The notes: generated by a model not told the origin, from the sequence alone. A stretch of 64,000 nt of DNA from Bacteroidota bacterium (GCA_947457395.1 CANGVA010000011.1:28048-92047), one strand, 5' to 3'; shown: positions 44,744 to 53,839, counted from the first letter of the stretch. Numbers and translations are program-made.

Positions 44744-45180
44744 TTTTCTTTCGCGCTTTTGAAGGGCCACAAGCGCAGCAAAAGCCCTTTATTTTTGAAG
44801 GCGCTTTGCCTTGGCTCAGGGCTCACATCAAATGCTTTTTGCCCAACTGCTGCATACTTTTGTATAACCCAACTCCCCACTACTGTGCGAGTCCTTTCGC
44901 GTGCTCTAAACTTCCGGTTCTTGCTCATTCCGCATGTCCGGGCCTTATGTATTTTCGCGTAATCAGTGAGAGCAGTTGTATAGCAAATGCCCCGGTGCAA
45001 GCAACCCACTAGCGAAGCGGCTTGGGTTGCGTGGCATACAACAAACGTAACTGATAGCGAAAAGACATACAGTCCTTGATTTTTTGGTTTCTTTTTTATC
45101 AAGAAAAAAGAAACTGCGGGTTTGGGGCGCATAGCCCCATGCTATATAGTTAGAACTCTTGAGCTTTAGAACTTTAGTAT
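44744..45180 (+). repeat. Structured non-coding repeat, copy 1
   Basis: No gene is supported in 44740-45694. This copy begins TTTTCTTTCGCGCTTTTG, followed by AAGCGC and CAAAAGCCCTT blocks, and ends with an A/T hairpin, a GGGGC...GCCCC hairpin and TTAGAACTCTTGAGCTTTAG. Both ends are shared with copy 2 at 45198, while the middles differ. The A/T hairpin is GTTTCTTTTTT/AAAAAAGAAAC (45087-45097, 45104-45114) with loop ATCAAG. The GC hairpin is at 45124-45138. The middle holds an imperfect 112-nt palindrome (44952-45063). Open frames in this region have no recognisable product. Confidence 0.75.
44952..45063. repeat. Long imperfect palindrome inside copy 1
   Basis: Nested arms pair from outside in: TTTTCGC with GCGAAAA, ATCAGT with ACTGAT, GTTGTAT with ATACAAC, and GCAACCCA with TGGGTTGC (45001-45008 and 45023-45030). 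The centre is a 14-nt segment. The structure is interrupted by unpaired segments of different lengths. It is absent from copy 2. Confidence 0.65.
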
Positions 45181-45197
45181 TATAAAGCGTTGGAAAG

Positions 45198-45556
45198 TAT
45201 TTTTCTTTCGCGCTTTTGAGGGGCCAAAAGCGCTGCAAAAGCCCTTCATTTTCTTAGGCGCTTTGCCATTACGCAAGGACTGCATCAAATGCTTTTTACC
45301 CTGCCGCTGTATGCTTTTGTTTTGCAGCAGCACTGCCCAAGCAAAAACAAAACCATAAGGCTGCACAAGGCCTTACTTCTAAAAAGCATTTGCACGCGCT
45401 GCGAAAATGTCTTTTCGCGAGCAAGGTTGATTAACCAATTAATATTTGTGGCCAATTTTTCAGTGACTTTTTATATCAAGATAAAAAGTCAATCGGGGTT
45501 TGGGGCGAATAGCCCCATGCTAGATGATTAGAACTCTAGAGCTTTAGTAAATTAGT
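45198..45556 (+). repeat. Structured non-coding repeat, copy 2
   Basis: This copy starts 18 nt after copy 1 with ATTTTTCTTTCGCGCTTTTG and ends with TTAGAACTCTAGAGCTTTAG. The A/T hairpin is TGACTTTTTAT/ATAAAAAGTCA (45464-45474, 45481-45491) and has the same loop, ATCAAG, as copy 1. Six of eleven stem pairs differ from copy 1 while pairing is kept. The GGGGC/GCCCC hairpin is at 45502-45516. A further hairpin GCGAAAA-TGTC-TTTTCGC lies near 45401-45418. Confidence 0.75.
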
Positions 45557-45680
45557 TGTGATAAAAATGTGTTTTGTCCTTCACGCATTCCACTTAACAC
45601 ATTCTGATAGCTAACAGGCTACATGAACGATTGATATTAAGTTTCTTTTGCCGGAACACCTAATGCCTCCTAAAAAAATA

Positions 45681-45688
45681 TAGCTTTG
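45681..45688 (+). promoter_or_regulatory. -7 element of the pseudouridine synthase gene
   Basis: TAGCTTTG is an exact match to TAnnTTTG and lies only 6 nt before the ATG at 45695, so the transcript would be nearly leaderless. It overlaps an in-frame TTG at 45686, which makes that start unlikely. The nearest upstream TTTG is 30 nt away, too far for a standard -33. Confidence 0.4.
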
Positions 45689-45694
45689 CAGGCT

Positions 45695-46420
45695 ATGAGT
45701 AAATTTTTGCCATTTAAGGATTTGATCTTATTGGAGGATGAAAACCTCATTGCTATCAATAAACCTGCGGGTATTTCTTCGCTGGATGAGCGCAGCAATC
45801 AGATGCCGAGTATATTATCAATGGCAAAAAAATATGAACCCGATGCACAGCTCTGCCACCGCATAGATAAAGAGACAAGCGGGGTTTTACTTATTGCAAG
45901 AAACGAAGCAACCTATCGGGCAATGGCCATGAAATTTGAAGCCAGAGAGGTAGATAAAATATATCATGCAGTGGTGGGAGGTTTTTTGCAGGTAAGCAAT
46001 AAATCTATTTTACTGCCGCTATCACTTACCAAAAACGGATTGGCAAAGGTAGATGTGAAAGAAGGCAAGAAAGCGGAAACCATCATCAGCACCATTAAAA
46101 CTTTTAATCATTACACCCTGCTAGAGTGTAAGCCTGTTTCAGGGCGTTTGCACCAAATTCGAGTACATATGGCTTCTCAAAACTTTCCATTGGTTTCAGA
46201 TACAAGCTATGGAGGCAAGGTGCCGATGTTATCACATTTTAAACGAAATTTTAAAACCGGCAAAGAAGGAATGGAGCAGGGTATGATGAAAAGAGTGGCA
46301 CTGCATGCCTATCGTTTATTGTTTGAGCTGGATGGTAAGCAATATGATATAATTGCACCTTACCCGAAGGACTTTGACGTATTTATAAAGCAGCTAGAGA
46401 AGTTTGACAGTGGCGATTAA
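45695..46420 (+). CDS. RluA-family pseudouridine synthase
   Basis: The 241-residue enzyme has the RluA catalytic motif HRIDKETSGVLL with the essential Asp near residue 58. It also shows the preceding LIAINKPAGISS, the KIYHAVVGG strand and the SGRLHQIRVHMAS block. RluA-type enzymes isomerise specific uridines in rRNA or tRNA. There is no N-terminal S4 domain, so it belongs to the short (RluA/TruC/RluC-core) type, and the target site cannot be assigned. Its stop overlaps the convergent RemB-like gene by 4 nt. Confidence 0.9.
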   Translation: MSKFLPFKDLILLEDENLIAINKPAGISSLDERSNQMPSILSMAKKYEPDAQLCHRIDKETSGVLLIARNEATYRAMAMKFEAREVDKIYHAVVGGFLQVSNKSILLPLSLTKNGLAKVDVKEGKKAETIISTIKTFNHYTLLECKPVSGRLHQIRVHMASQNFPLVSDTSYGGKVPMLSHFKRNFKTGKEGMEQGMMKRVALHAYRLLFELDGKQYDIIAPYPKDFDVFIKQLEKFDSGD

Positions 46421-48090
46421 AAATCCCACCTGCGTTCGGCAAAATTCCATCTGAATGCCAAACAGCCCATAAGCGTTTCTGAATTAAAAATAGAAAGCTC
46501 ACTATCGGTTTTTCTGTAAAGCAACTGCACATCAACAAATAAATTATGTTTAAGCATATAGCTTACCACAATATCGGCCAGGTATAAATTGGTTTTAACC
46601 CCTTGTGCAATTGTATTGCCGAATTTGTTTGGTGAAAGACGATAATTCAATCTAATGTCTCTTCCCCAATTACTGCCATTGGTGTCGTTCCCGTAAATGG
46701 CCACAATGCCCGTGGCTTTTAAGTTTAAGCGCTCGGTTGGCTGATATCTGATAATACCGATGTATTCATAAAAATTTGCACCAAGCGGGTGTGCCATGTT
46801 TTGATTAAAGTTTACGTAAGCATTTCGGGGTTCAAATGAGGTATACATGTATGGGCGGGCTATATTGGCCTCCAATTGTAAATCAAGGTTGCTGATATTG
46901 GCCACATCAATGTATTTTATTCCAAGTTGCATAGCCTGTTTGTTGCCAAACCATCCATTTCTTGCCAGTACATTGCTCATCACAAATTCTGAAATAGCAA
47001 ATTGGCCATATGCAGAAAAGTGCTGCTTAAAGTTATACTTAAAGTCCATTCCAAGCAGCGCCTTATCGGGGCTATTTAGGCCATTTTCAATGGGTTTATA
47101 AAATATAATGGGATTCAGATATTGCAGGTCATAACTGCCATCAGAAAAACCACTATCGCGTTGAAAGGATATGGTTTGAAACAAACCAATATTTAAGCGT
47201 TTGGTTACATTTACATTGGCATAGGTGGTGGCATAATAATGGCGTTTGGGTAATTTACTTTGGCCGCCTCCCACATAATTATACATCTGGCCCCAGATAT
47301 TGGTATAGTTTATTTTCCAGATGCGGGTATTTGCCCTAAGAAACAAATGGTCTCTGCTGAAATCAGACATAAACAAAGAGCGATAGCCGTTGCCCAAAAA
47401 ATTTCTTCCATGCCCAAACTGCACATCAATATAACGGTTGGCTTGTATCACTAGATAACCGCTGGCATTGCCATAATTAAATGTTGTGTAGTCAGTGGTT
47501 TTTAAGAAGCCGGCTCCGGGTATAACCGACTCTGCCATATAAAAGTCGTTTACCCAACTGTTTATTTTAAAAATTTCATCACTGAAATGGGTAAAGAAGC
47601 CAATATTATTGCCAATGGTACCACGCATTTCAATGCCTCTGGTATTAAGGGTGGTCATATCTTTTCTTCTGCTGTCATATCCGGCCTGCAGATAGGCAAC
47701 AGGATTTACCACCAATATAAAGTCTTTTTGTTTTTGGTGATACAAGGCAGCTTTGCTTTTATATAAATGCCTCAGTATTGCTCTGCTGCTGCGCGTACTT
47801 TCACTGTTGCTAAACTCAAAATTATCGTTTTGCAAATATGCCAGGTTAAAGTAGTCTTGCTTGCTCAGTTTCAATCCCTGTGTTTCAAAACTATCAATAT
47901 ACAGTGCAATCCGATTTCGCTGATATGATTTGGATGCTGTACTGAATTGAGCAGGTGTGGCCAGTTTGCCGGATTTTATTTCAAATCTGTCGAGCACATG
48001 CTGGCTATAACTTCCCAAAGGAGTATAGGTTCCCTGCCCATATACCTGAGCTATTATGAGTATTAAAATAAAAACCGAAGCAAAACGCAT
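46417..48090 (-). CDS. RemB-like / Wzi-type outer-membrane protein
   Basis: The 557-residue protein has a signal peptide (MRFASVFILILIIAQVYGQ) and a beta-barrel composition throughout. Blocks such as GIEMRGTIGNNIGFFTHFSD, FGHGRNFLGNGYRSLFMSDF and the aromatic C-terminal strand MGCLAFRWNF match the capsule-assembly Wzi-like family, which includes the gliding protein RemB of Flavobacterium. The exact role (polysaccharide binding or motility) is not shown. ATG 48090 is selected because the signal peptide begins there; the longer frame back to 48231 adds a non-hydrophobic 47-residue leader with no sense as an export signal. Confidence 0.82.
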   Translation of the reverse strand: MRFASVFILILIIAQVYGQGTYTPLGSYSQHVLDRFEIKSGKLATPAQFSTASKSYQRNRIALYIDSFETQGLKLSKQDYFNLAYLQNDNFEFSNSESTRSSRAILRHLYKSKAALYHQKQKDFILVVNPVAYLQAGYDSRRKDMTTLNTRGIEMRGTIGNNIGFFTHFSDEIFKINSWVNDFYMAESVIPGAGFLKTTDYTTFNYGNASGYLVIQANRYIDVQFGHGRNFLGNGYRSLFMSDFSRDHLFLRANTRIWKINYTNIWGQMYNYVGGGQSKLPKRHYYATTYANVNVTKRLNIGLFQTISFQRDSGFSDGSYDLQYLNPIIFYKPIENGLNSPDKALLGMDFKYNFKQHFSAYGQFAISEFVMSNVLARNGWFGNKQAMQLGIKYIDVANISNLDLQLEANIARPYMYTSFEPRNAYVNFNQNMAHPLGANFYEYIGIIRYQPTERLNLKATGIVAIYGNDTNGSNWGRDIRLNYRLSPNKFGNTIAQGVKTNLYLADIVVSYMLKHNLFVDVQLLYRKTDSELSIFNSETLMGCLAFRWNFAERRWDF

Positions 48091-48307
48091 CTCAACAAAA
48101 ATGCAGTTTTCGGCCGAATAAATGAAATTATACTGCCTCTTATCTGTTGATTGCTGCCCATATACATACTGCTGTACCGCTCTCTCTCTTTGTTTTAAGG
48201 CATTTACAGCGCTTTTACATACCCGGTGCATATAGGCTTTGCGCAGTATTGTAGCATTTTTTTCTACCCTCCTGTGCAGCTTTTAATTTGCGCATATTAT
48301 TTGATTT

Positions 48308-51280
48308 ATGCTGCTCAATTGTCATACCTGTTTTAGTTTATGCTACGGTACCTTATCGGTCGAAGCATTACTGACACTTGCCAGGCAGCAGGGCTATACG
48401 GCACTTGCGGTTACCGATATTAATAATACCTCGGCATGGGTTGAGGCGCTGAGGCTTGCTCCAGGCTTTGGTCTGGAGGTAAAGCCCGGTATTGATTTTC
48501 GCAACGGAGTAACCATGCAATATGTGGGTATTGCCCAAAACAACCGAGGTTTATTGCAGCTGAATGAGCACCTGAGTTACCATCTGCACCATGGCTTACC
48601 CTTTGATGTATGTGCACCCGATATGCCGGATGTATTTGTTATTTATCCTTTTGCAGCTGCCATTAACAGGCCGTTACGGGTAAATGAGTTTGTGGGTATT
48701 ACTCCGCAAGATTTGCTTAAAACCAACTTTGCGCAATCTGTTAGTGAAAAAAAAATGGTGGCGTTGCACACGGTTAGTTTTACCGATAAGCGCAGCTATA
48801 ATGCCCACCGCTTGCTACGTGCTATTGATAACAATACTTTATTAAGTATGCTGCCTAAATCAGAACAGGGAAATGCCGGGGCTGTGATGCCCTCAGCAGA
48901 TGAGATGCAGGCCATGTATCGTCCATACCCGATTTTGATGCGCAATACAGAAAGGCTCCTTAGCAACTGCCATGCTTATATTGAATTTGGAAAATTTGCA
49001 AATAAAAACCTCCACTGCTACACCGGTAGTGCTGCAGGCGATATGGAGTTACTGAAGGCCGAAGCAGAAAAGGGTATGGCTTATCGCTACGGAAATGCGG
49101 TTTGCCCTGATGTGCATGCGCGGGTAGAAAAGGAGTTGCGCATTATCAGTCAGATGGATTTTGCCTCCTACTTTTTAATTAATATGGATATTGTGCGTTA
49201 TGCGCAACACAAAGGTTATTACTATGTAGGACGCGGAAGCGGGGCTAATAGCATTATTGCCTACCTGCTGCGCATTACAGATGTAGATCCCATTGCTCTT
49301 GATCTGTATTTTGAACGTTTTATTAATCCTTACCGCAGCACCCCACCGGATTTTGATATTGATTTTTCCTGGACCGATCGCGATGATATAACACGTTATA
49401 TCTTTGATCGTTTTGGAAGGCACCGCACGGCATTGCTTGGAGCATACAATACCTTTCAGTTTGATGCTGTGGTGCGTGAACTAGGAAAAGTATTTGGTTT
49501 ACCTGCTCATGAAATAGACAAACTGCAGGCAACCCGCGCCCATAGCCCCGGTGATGAAAATGCACGACTCGTTTTGCGCTATGCCGATTATTTACGGGAT
49601 TTTCCAAGCCACCTGAGCATTCATGCCAGTGGTATTCTAATAGCAGAGGAGCCTATTCATGCATATACAGCCACCTTTATGCCTCCCAAAGGATATGCTA
49701 CTACTCATTTTAGTATGATAGAAGCAGAGGATATTGGTTTGTATAAGTTTGATATTCTGAGTCAGCGCGGACTTGGTAAAATTAAGGACACACTTGGTTT
49801 TATCCGGCAAAACAGACAGGAGGAAATAGATATACACCAAACGGCTTTGTTCATGAATGATGAGCCCGTAAAGCAACTGCTGCGTGACGGTAAAACCATG
49901 GGTTGTTTTTATGTGGAAAGCCCTGCCATGCGCATGCTGCTAACCAAGTTGCAGGCCGATGATTACCTCAGGCTCGTTGCGGCCAGTTCCATCATCAGGC
50001 CGGGGGTATCCAAAAGCGGAATGATGAATGCTTATATAGAGCGCTATCGCAATCCTGCTGCGCGCAAAGAAGCACAAGAAGCCCTGCCTGAAATGTATGA
50101 GGTGCTGCAGGAAACCTATGGTGTAATGGTGTACCAGGAAGATGTGATTAAGGTGGCACACAAAATAGCCGACCTGAGCCTGGCTGATGCTGATTATCTG
50201 CGCAGGGGCATGAGTTGGAAATTTAAGCAGCGCAATGAGTTCTGGAGGGTACGAGATACGTTCTTTACCAATTGCCGCAATAAAGGATATGCAGAGAAAA
50301 CTATTGAAGATATCTGGTTTCAGATAGAAAGCTTTGCCAACTTTGCTTTTTCAAAGGCCCACTCCGCAAGCTATGCTGTTGAGAGTTTTCAGGCCCTTTA
50401 TCTCAAAGCACATTATCCGCTGGAATATATGGTAGCCACACTCAATAACGGTGGCGGCTTTTATCGAAAAGAATTTTATGTGCACGAAGCACGTTTACAT
50501 GGTGGCCTGATTGAAATGCCTTGTGTAAACCATAGTGAAGTATTGAGTAGTATTGAAGGTATAACAATATGGCTTGGGCTGCACTTAATTGCGGGCCTGG
50601 AAGAGCAGGTAATGTATGCCATTGCAGATGAGAGAAAAAAAGGCGGACCTTTTTTAAGTCTGGCTGATTTTATGAAACGCCTGCCTGTTTCCATTGAACA
50701 AGTGCGCTTACTTATCCGTGCAGATTCATTGCGATTTACAGCTAAGAGTCGCAAAGTACTGCTATGGGAAGTGCATATACTTGCCGAGAATAAAATGCCT
50801 GTAACATGCATGCCGCATTTGTTTACAGCCGAAAAGAAAACATTTGAGTTGCCCGCACTGGAAGAGTTTGCTGTTGATCGCATATTTGATGAGATGGAAC
50901 TGATTGGTTTTCCTGTAACAGTATCAGGTTTCTATTTACTAAGCGAACCTCCGGTAGAAAAGCTGGTTGCGGCCGATCTGAAAAATTTGCAAGGCAAGGA
51001 GGTATGCCTAGTGGGTTATTGCGTTACCCATAAACGCACATCCACATCGACAGGCAATACCATGTTTTTCGGTACTTTTCTGGATATGAACGGGCAGTGG
51101 ATAGATACCGTACATTTCCCTCCGGTGGCTAAGGTTTTCCCTTTTCGAGGCAGGGGATGCTACCGATTAAAAGGCAGGGTAGTAAATGAATATGATTTTA
51201 TTTACATAGAGATACAGACCATGGAGCGCCTGCAGGAAACTGACCGTGATACACGTCAATACATAACGCGTATCAAATAA
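48308..51280 (+). CDS. dnaE: DNA polymerase III alpha-like (DnaE2/ImuC-type) polymerase
   Basis: The 990-residue protein has the C-family polymerase layout: PHP domain (1-240), palm and fingers (about 280-700), OB domain near the end (VCLVGYCVTHKRT). Catalytic acidic residues are in PDFDIDFSW and KFDILSQRGLGKI, and the GRGSGANSIIAYLL loop is intact. In the PHP domain the usual H-x-H and D-H ligands read NCHTCFSL and VTDINN, so two metal-binding His are lost. Replicative DnaE is usually 1,150 residues or more, and the shorter length and the MLLNCHTCFSL start match the extra, error-prone DnaE of Bacteroidota. No imuA or imuB gene is adjacent, so the mutagenesis role is inference. Confidence 0.85.
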   Translation: MLLNCHTCFSLCYGTLSVEALLTLARQQGYTALAVTDINNTSAWVEALRLAPGFGLEVKPGIDFRNGVTMQYVGIAQNNRGLLQLNEHLSYHLHHGLPFDVCAPDMPDVFVIYPFAAAINRPLRVNEFVGITPQDLLKTNFAQSVSEKKMVALHTVSFTDKRSYNAHRLLRAIDNNTLLSMLPKSEQGNAGAVMPSADEMQAMYRPYPILMRNTERLLSNCHAYIEFGKFANKNLHCYTGSAAGDMELLKAEAEKGMAYRYGNAVCPDVHARVEKELRIISQMDFASYFLINMDIVRYAQHKGYYYVGRGSGANSIIAYLLRITDVDPIALDLYFERFINPYRSTPPDFDIDFSWTDRDDITRYIFDRFGRHRTALLGAYNTFQFDAVVRELGKVFGLPAHEIDKLQATRAHSPGDENARLVLRYADYLRDFPSHLSIHASGILIAEEPIHAYTATFMPPKGYATTHFSMIEAEDIGLYKFDILSQRGLGKIKDTLGFIRQNRQEEIDIHQTALFMNDEPVKQLLRDGKTMGCFYVESPAMRMLLTKLQADDYLRLVAASSIIRPGVSKSGMMNAYIERYRNPAARKEAQEALPEMYEVLQETYGVMVYQEDVIKVAHKIADLSLADADYLRRGMSWKFKQRNEFWRVRDTFFTNCRNKGYAEKTIEDIWFQIESFANFAFSKAHSASYAVESFQALYLKAHYPLEYMVATLNNGGGFYRKEFYVHEARLHGGLIEMPCVNHSEVLSSIEGITIWLGLHLIAGLEEQVMYAIADERKKGGPFLSLADFMKRLPVSIEQVRLLIRADSLRFTAKSRKVLLWEVHILAENKMPVTCMPHLFTAEKKTFELPALEEFAVDRIFDEMELIGFPVTVSGFYLLSEPPVEKLVAADLKNLQGKEVCLVGYCVTHKRTSTSTGNTMFFGTFLDMNGQWIDTVHFPPVAKVFPFRGRGCYRLKGRVVNEYDFIYIEIQTMERLQETDRDTRQYITRIK

Positions 51281-51287
51281 GTTTATC

Positions 51288-52358
51288 TTAGGCTATGCCT
51301 ACCATACGCAGGTGCGAAACATGTGCTCGGATGGCTCTGAACAATGTGGGGTATTCAATATACTTCACTTCATATTTGGCACATAACTCTTTTACGAGTT
51401 TGTTAATAGCTGGGTAGTGAATATGACTGATTTTTGGAAATAAATGGTGCTCTACCTGAAAATTTAGTCCGCCAACAAACCAGGAAACCAATTTACTTTT
51501 GGTGGCAAAATTAGCTGTAGTTGAGAGCTGATGTACAAACCAGTTCGACTCTATTTTATGTGAATCCGAATCAGGTACCGGAAAATCAGAATCTTCCACC
51601 ACGTGGGCTAACTGAAACACGATGCTTAGCACCAAACCACAAACACTACAAATAATTAAATAACCAATCAATGCCTGCGCCCAACCAACCACTGCAATAG
51701 GGATAACTAAAAATGCAAGCGCATACAAAACTTTGCTGGTCCAGAAACCAATATGTTCCCGTGTTTTCATTCTGGCAAACTTGCGGTTAGATACTTTTCC
51801 GCTGAAATATTTGCTGAAATCACGAAACGCAATCCAAACAAAATAAGTAGTGGTATACAGGATAAAGGAATAAATATGCTGATAGCGGTGATACCAGTAG
51901 CGCGGTTGATGTGTATTGGTGCGTATCAGTGGCTTGATATCGATATCATCGTCATGCCCTTCAATGTTAGTATAGGCATGGTGCATTACATTGTGCTTAA
52001 CTTTCCATAAAAAGGAGCTGCCTCCCAATGCATTAAGGGAATAACTCATCAACTCATTTACCCATTTTTTGCTGCTGTAACTGCCGTGCGCACCATCATG
52101 CATAACATTAAAGCCAATGGCAGCAAAGTTCAATCCCATTAGCACGCATAACAATATATTTATCCATGTAGGTGCAATGCCGGTAAGCAGCAGAATATAG
52201 CAACATGCACCAAAGCCGCAAAGCAGCAAGGTTTTGTAATATAATTTCCAGGTTCCGGTTGGTTTAATATTGTTTTCAGCAAAATATGCTTCCACTTTTT
52301 TCTTGAGTTCCAGCGTAAATGGTGTATGTCCGTTGCTGAAGGATAAGTTTTTGCCCAC
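51288..52358 (-). CDS. Acyl-lipid/acyl-CoA fatty acid desaturase
   Basis: The 356-residue membrane enzyme has the three His boxes of front-end-type desaturases: MHDGAHG, KVKHNVMHHAYTN (H-x3-HH) and QVEHHLFPKISH (Q-x2-HH). Hydrophobic segments flank the boxes at about 45-90 and 190-245. Lack of a cytochrome b5 domain is normal in bacteria, where ferredoxin or flavodoxin supplies electrons. It introduces a double bond in membrane fatty acids; position not determined. The start is a GTG. A strong promoter (TTG-N19-TATCTTTG) lies just upstream. Confidence 0.9.
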   Translation of the reverse strand: MGKNLSFSNGHTPFTLELKKKVEAYFAENNIKPTGTWKLYYKTLLLCGFGACCYILLLTGIAPTWINILLCVLMGLNFAAIGFNVMHDGAHGSYSSKKWVNELMSYSLNALGGSSFLWKVKHNVMHHAYTNIEGHDDDIDIKPLIRTNTHQPRYWYHRYQHIYSFILYTTTYFVWIAFRDFSKYFSGKVSNRKFARMKTREHIGFWTSKVLYALAFLVIPIAVVGWAQALIGYLIICSVCGLVLSIVFQLAHVVEDSDFPVPDSDSHKIESNWFVHQLSTTANFATKSKLVSWFVGGLNFQVEHHLFPKISHIHYPAINKLVKELCAKYEVKYIEYPTLFRAIRAHVSHLRMVGIA

Positions 52359-52379
52359 TTTTTTGATAATCTATTAATT

Positions 52380-52409
52380 CAAAGATAAGTCATATGCCCG
52401 ATTAACCAA
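52380..52409 (-). promoter_or_regulatory. Promoter of the desaturase gene
   Basis: On the minus strand TTG (52407-52409), a 19-nt spacer and TATCTTTG (52380-52387) match TTG-N19-TAnnTTTG without mismatch. It is the best promoter in the window. The GTG start lies 21 nt downstream of the -7 element. Confidence 0.65.
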
Positions 52410-52449
52410 GTTATAGTTTTGCACAAGCAGTTGCGGATTACAAAATTGG

Positions 52450-52481
52450 TTTGTGTATGTTTAAAATACGCTGTACCTTGC
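52450..52481 (+). promoter_or_regulatory. Promoter of the DUF2520-kdsC operon
   Basis: TTTG (52450-52453), 20 nt, then TACCTTGC (52474-52481), which fits TAnnTTTG except for its last two bases. It lies 25 nt before the TTG start at 52507. Moderate support. Confidence 0.4.
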
Positions 52482-52506
52482 CGCAAAACCATACGCCACA
52501 CGTATA

Positions 52507-53277
52507 TTGACCACAGCTATTATTATTGGAGCAGGAAATGTAGCAACACATTTGGCTCTTGCCATGTATCATTCCGGAGTTAAAATTCTGGCTATTTACG
52601 CACGCAAACAACAATCAGCAGAAAAGCTTGCAAATAAAGTTGATGCCAAATCCTTTACGGATTTATCATTGCTTCCTGGCAATGCATCACTCAATATAAT
52701 TGCCATTAGTGATAGTGCAATTGAATTAGTAAGTAATAAATTACAAACAAATGGTATTGTTGTTCATACCTCCGGTATCACACCCATGTCGGTGTTAGCA
52801 AAGCATCCAAGGCGCGGTGTGTTTTATCCACTGCAATCTTTTAAAGTAAATGTGCCGGTTAAATTTAATGAAGTACCGGTTTTGATTGAAGCCTCGGATG
52901 AGGAAGCACTTAACTTATTAAAGAAAGTAGCCAATCTTATCAGTAAGCAGGTAGTAGAGGTTCAAACGCATGAACGACAAATGGTTCATTTGGCTGCCGT
53001 ATTTGCTAATAATTTTACCAATCATTTATATGCGGTTGCGCATGACATTTTACAGGGTCATGGCTTGTCATTTGATATGTTAAAGCCTCTTATTGCTCAA
53101 ACGGCAGCTAATATGCAGCATCAGTTACCGGAAAATGTGCAAACGGGTCCGGCCGCAAGGGTTGATATGGATACCATTGAAATGCATTTGCAGTTATTGC
53201 GTGAGCATTTGCCTTACCGACAATTGTATGAATTGATTTCGGCAAGTATTATTGAAAAACAAAATAACAGGAAATGA
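52507..53277 (+). CDS. DUF2520 / Rossmann-like NAD(P)-binding protein
   Basis: The 256-residue protein has an N-terminal Rossmann domain with GAGNVATHLALAM right after the start and a C-terminal helical DUF2520 domain (about 125-250, with VHLAAVFANNFTNHLYA and VDMDTIEMHL). The layout resembles pyrroline-5-carboxylate reductase and 6-phosphogluconate dehydrogenase-like proteins, but no substrate is known. The start is TTG 52507; the next Met lies after the nucleotide-binding loop. It overlaps kdsC by 4 nt (ATGA), so the two are translationally coupled. The pair is common in Bacteroidota. Confidence 0.85.
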   Translation: MTTAIIIGAGNVATHLALAMYHSGVKILAIYARKQQSAEKLANKVDAKSFTDLSLLPGNASLNIIAISDSAIELVSNKLQTNGIVVHTSGITPMSVLAKHPRRGVFYPLQSFKVNVPVKFNEVPVLIEASDEEALNLLKKVANLISKQVVEVQTHERQMVHLAAVFANNFTNHLYAVAHDILQGHGLSFDMLKPLIAQTAANMQHQLPENVQTGPAARVDMDTIEMHLQLLREHLPYRQLYELISASIIEKQNNRK

Positions 53278-53801
53278 AGAATTATTTAGAAAATTTGCAA
53301 CATATAAAGTGCTTTGTGTTTGATGTTGATGGCGTACTTACGGATGGAAAAGTATTGGCACTTGCAAGCGGAGAGCAACCAAGAAGTTTTTTGGTGAAAG
53401 ATGGTTATGGTATTGAACGTGCTTTATTGGCCGGCTACATCATTGCCATTATTTCAGGCGGTGCACAAGAGGGTGTTCAAAATCGACTGGAATTTTTAAA
53501 AATTAAACATATCTACTTAGGTGTTAAAGATAAAGTAGTCACTTTCGAAAATTTGTGTGAGGCCTTACAAATAAAATCATCAGAAGTATTGTATATGGGT
53601 GATGACCTGCCGGATTATGATGTAATGAAAAAGGTTGGATTGCCTACCTGTCCGGCTGATGCTGTGCAAGAAATAAAAGAAATTTCTGACTATGTTTCCG
53701 ATAAAAAAGGTGGAGAAGGCTGTGTACGAGATGTGATAGAAAAGGTAATGAAAGTGCAAGGTACATGGCGTAAATTTGAAAACGAAAATATTAACAACTA
53801 A
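53274..53801 (+). CDS. kdsC: KDO-8-phosphate phosphatase KdsC
   Basis: The 175-residue protein is a C0-type HAD phosphatase that makes KDO for the lipopolysaccharide core. The nucleophile motif is FDVDGVLTDG near residue 17, followed by IISGG (motif II), the Lys of VKDKV (motif III) and YMGDDLPDYDVM (motif IV). Length and lack of a cap domain match KdsC, which is tetrameric. Genes for lipid A are in the same window (lpxC, lpxA, lpxB) but not in the same operon. It overlaps the DUF2520 gene by 4 nt. Confidence 0.92.
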   Translation: MKNYLENLQHIKCFVFDVDGVLTDGKVLALASGEQPRSFLVKDGYGIERALLAGYIIAIISGGAQEGVQNRLEFLKIKHIYLGVKDKVVTFENLCEALQIKSSEVLYMGDDLPDYDVMKKVGLPTCPADAVQEIKEISDYVSDKKGGEGCVRDVIEKVMKVQGTWRKFENENINN

Positions 53802-53839
53802 CCTTTCGTTATTATTATTGTTATCTAGGTTTAAATGTG

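Noticed and set aside
44759..45531. Several overlapping open frames (60-170 codons) on both strands
   Set aside because: They lie in the two repeat copies, have no recognisable product, no promoter and compositions typical of random frames across repeats.
48091..48231. 47-residue N-terminal extension of the RemB-like protein
   Set aside because: It is not hydrophobic and would bury the signal peptide that starts at 48090.
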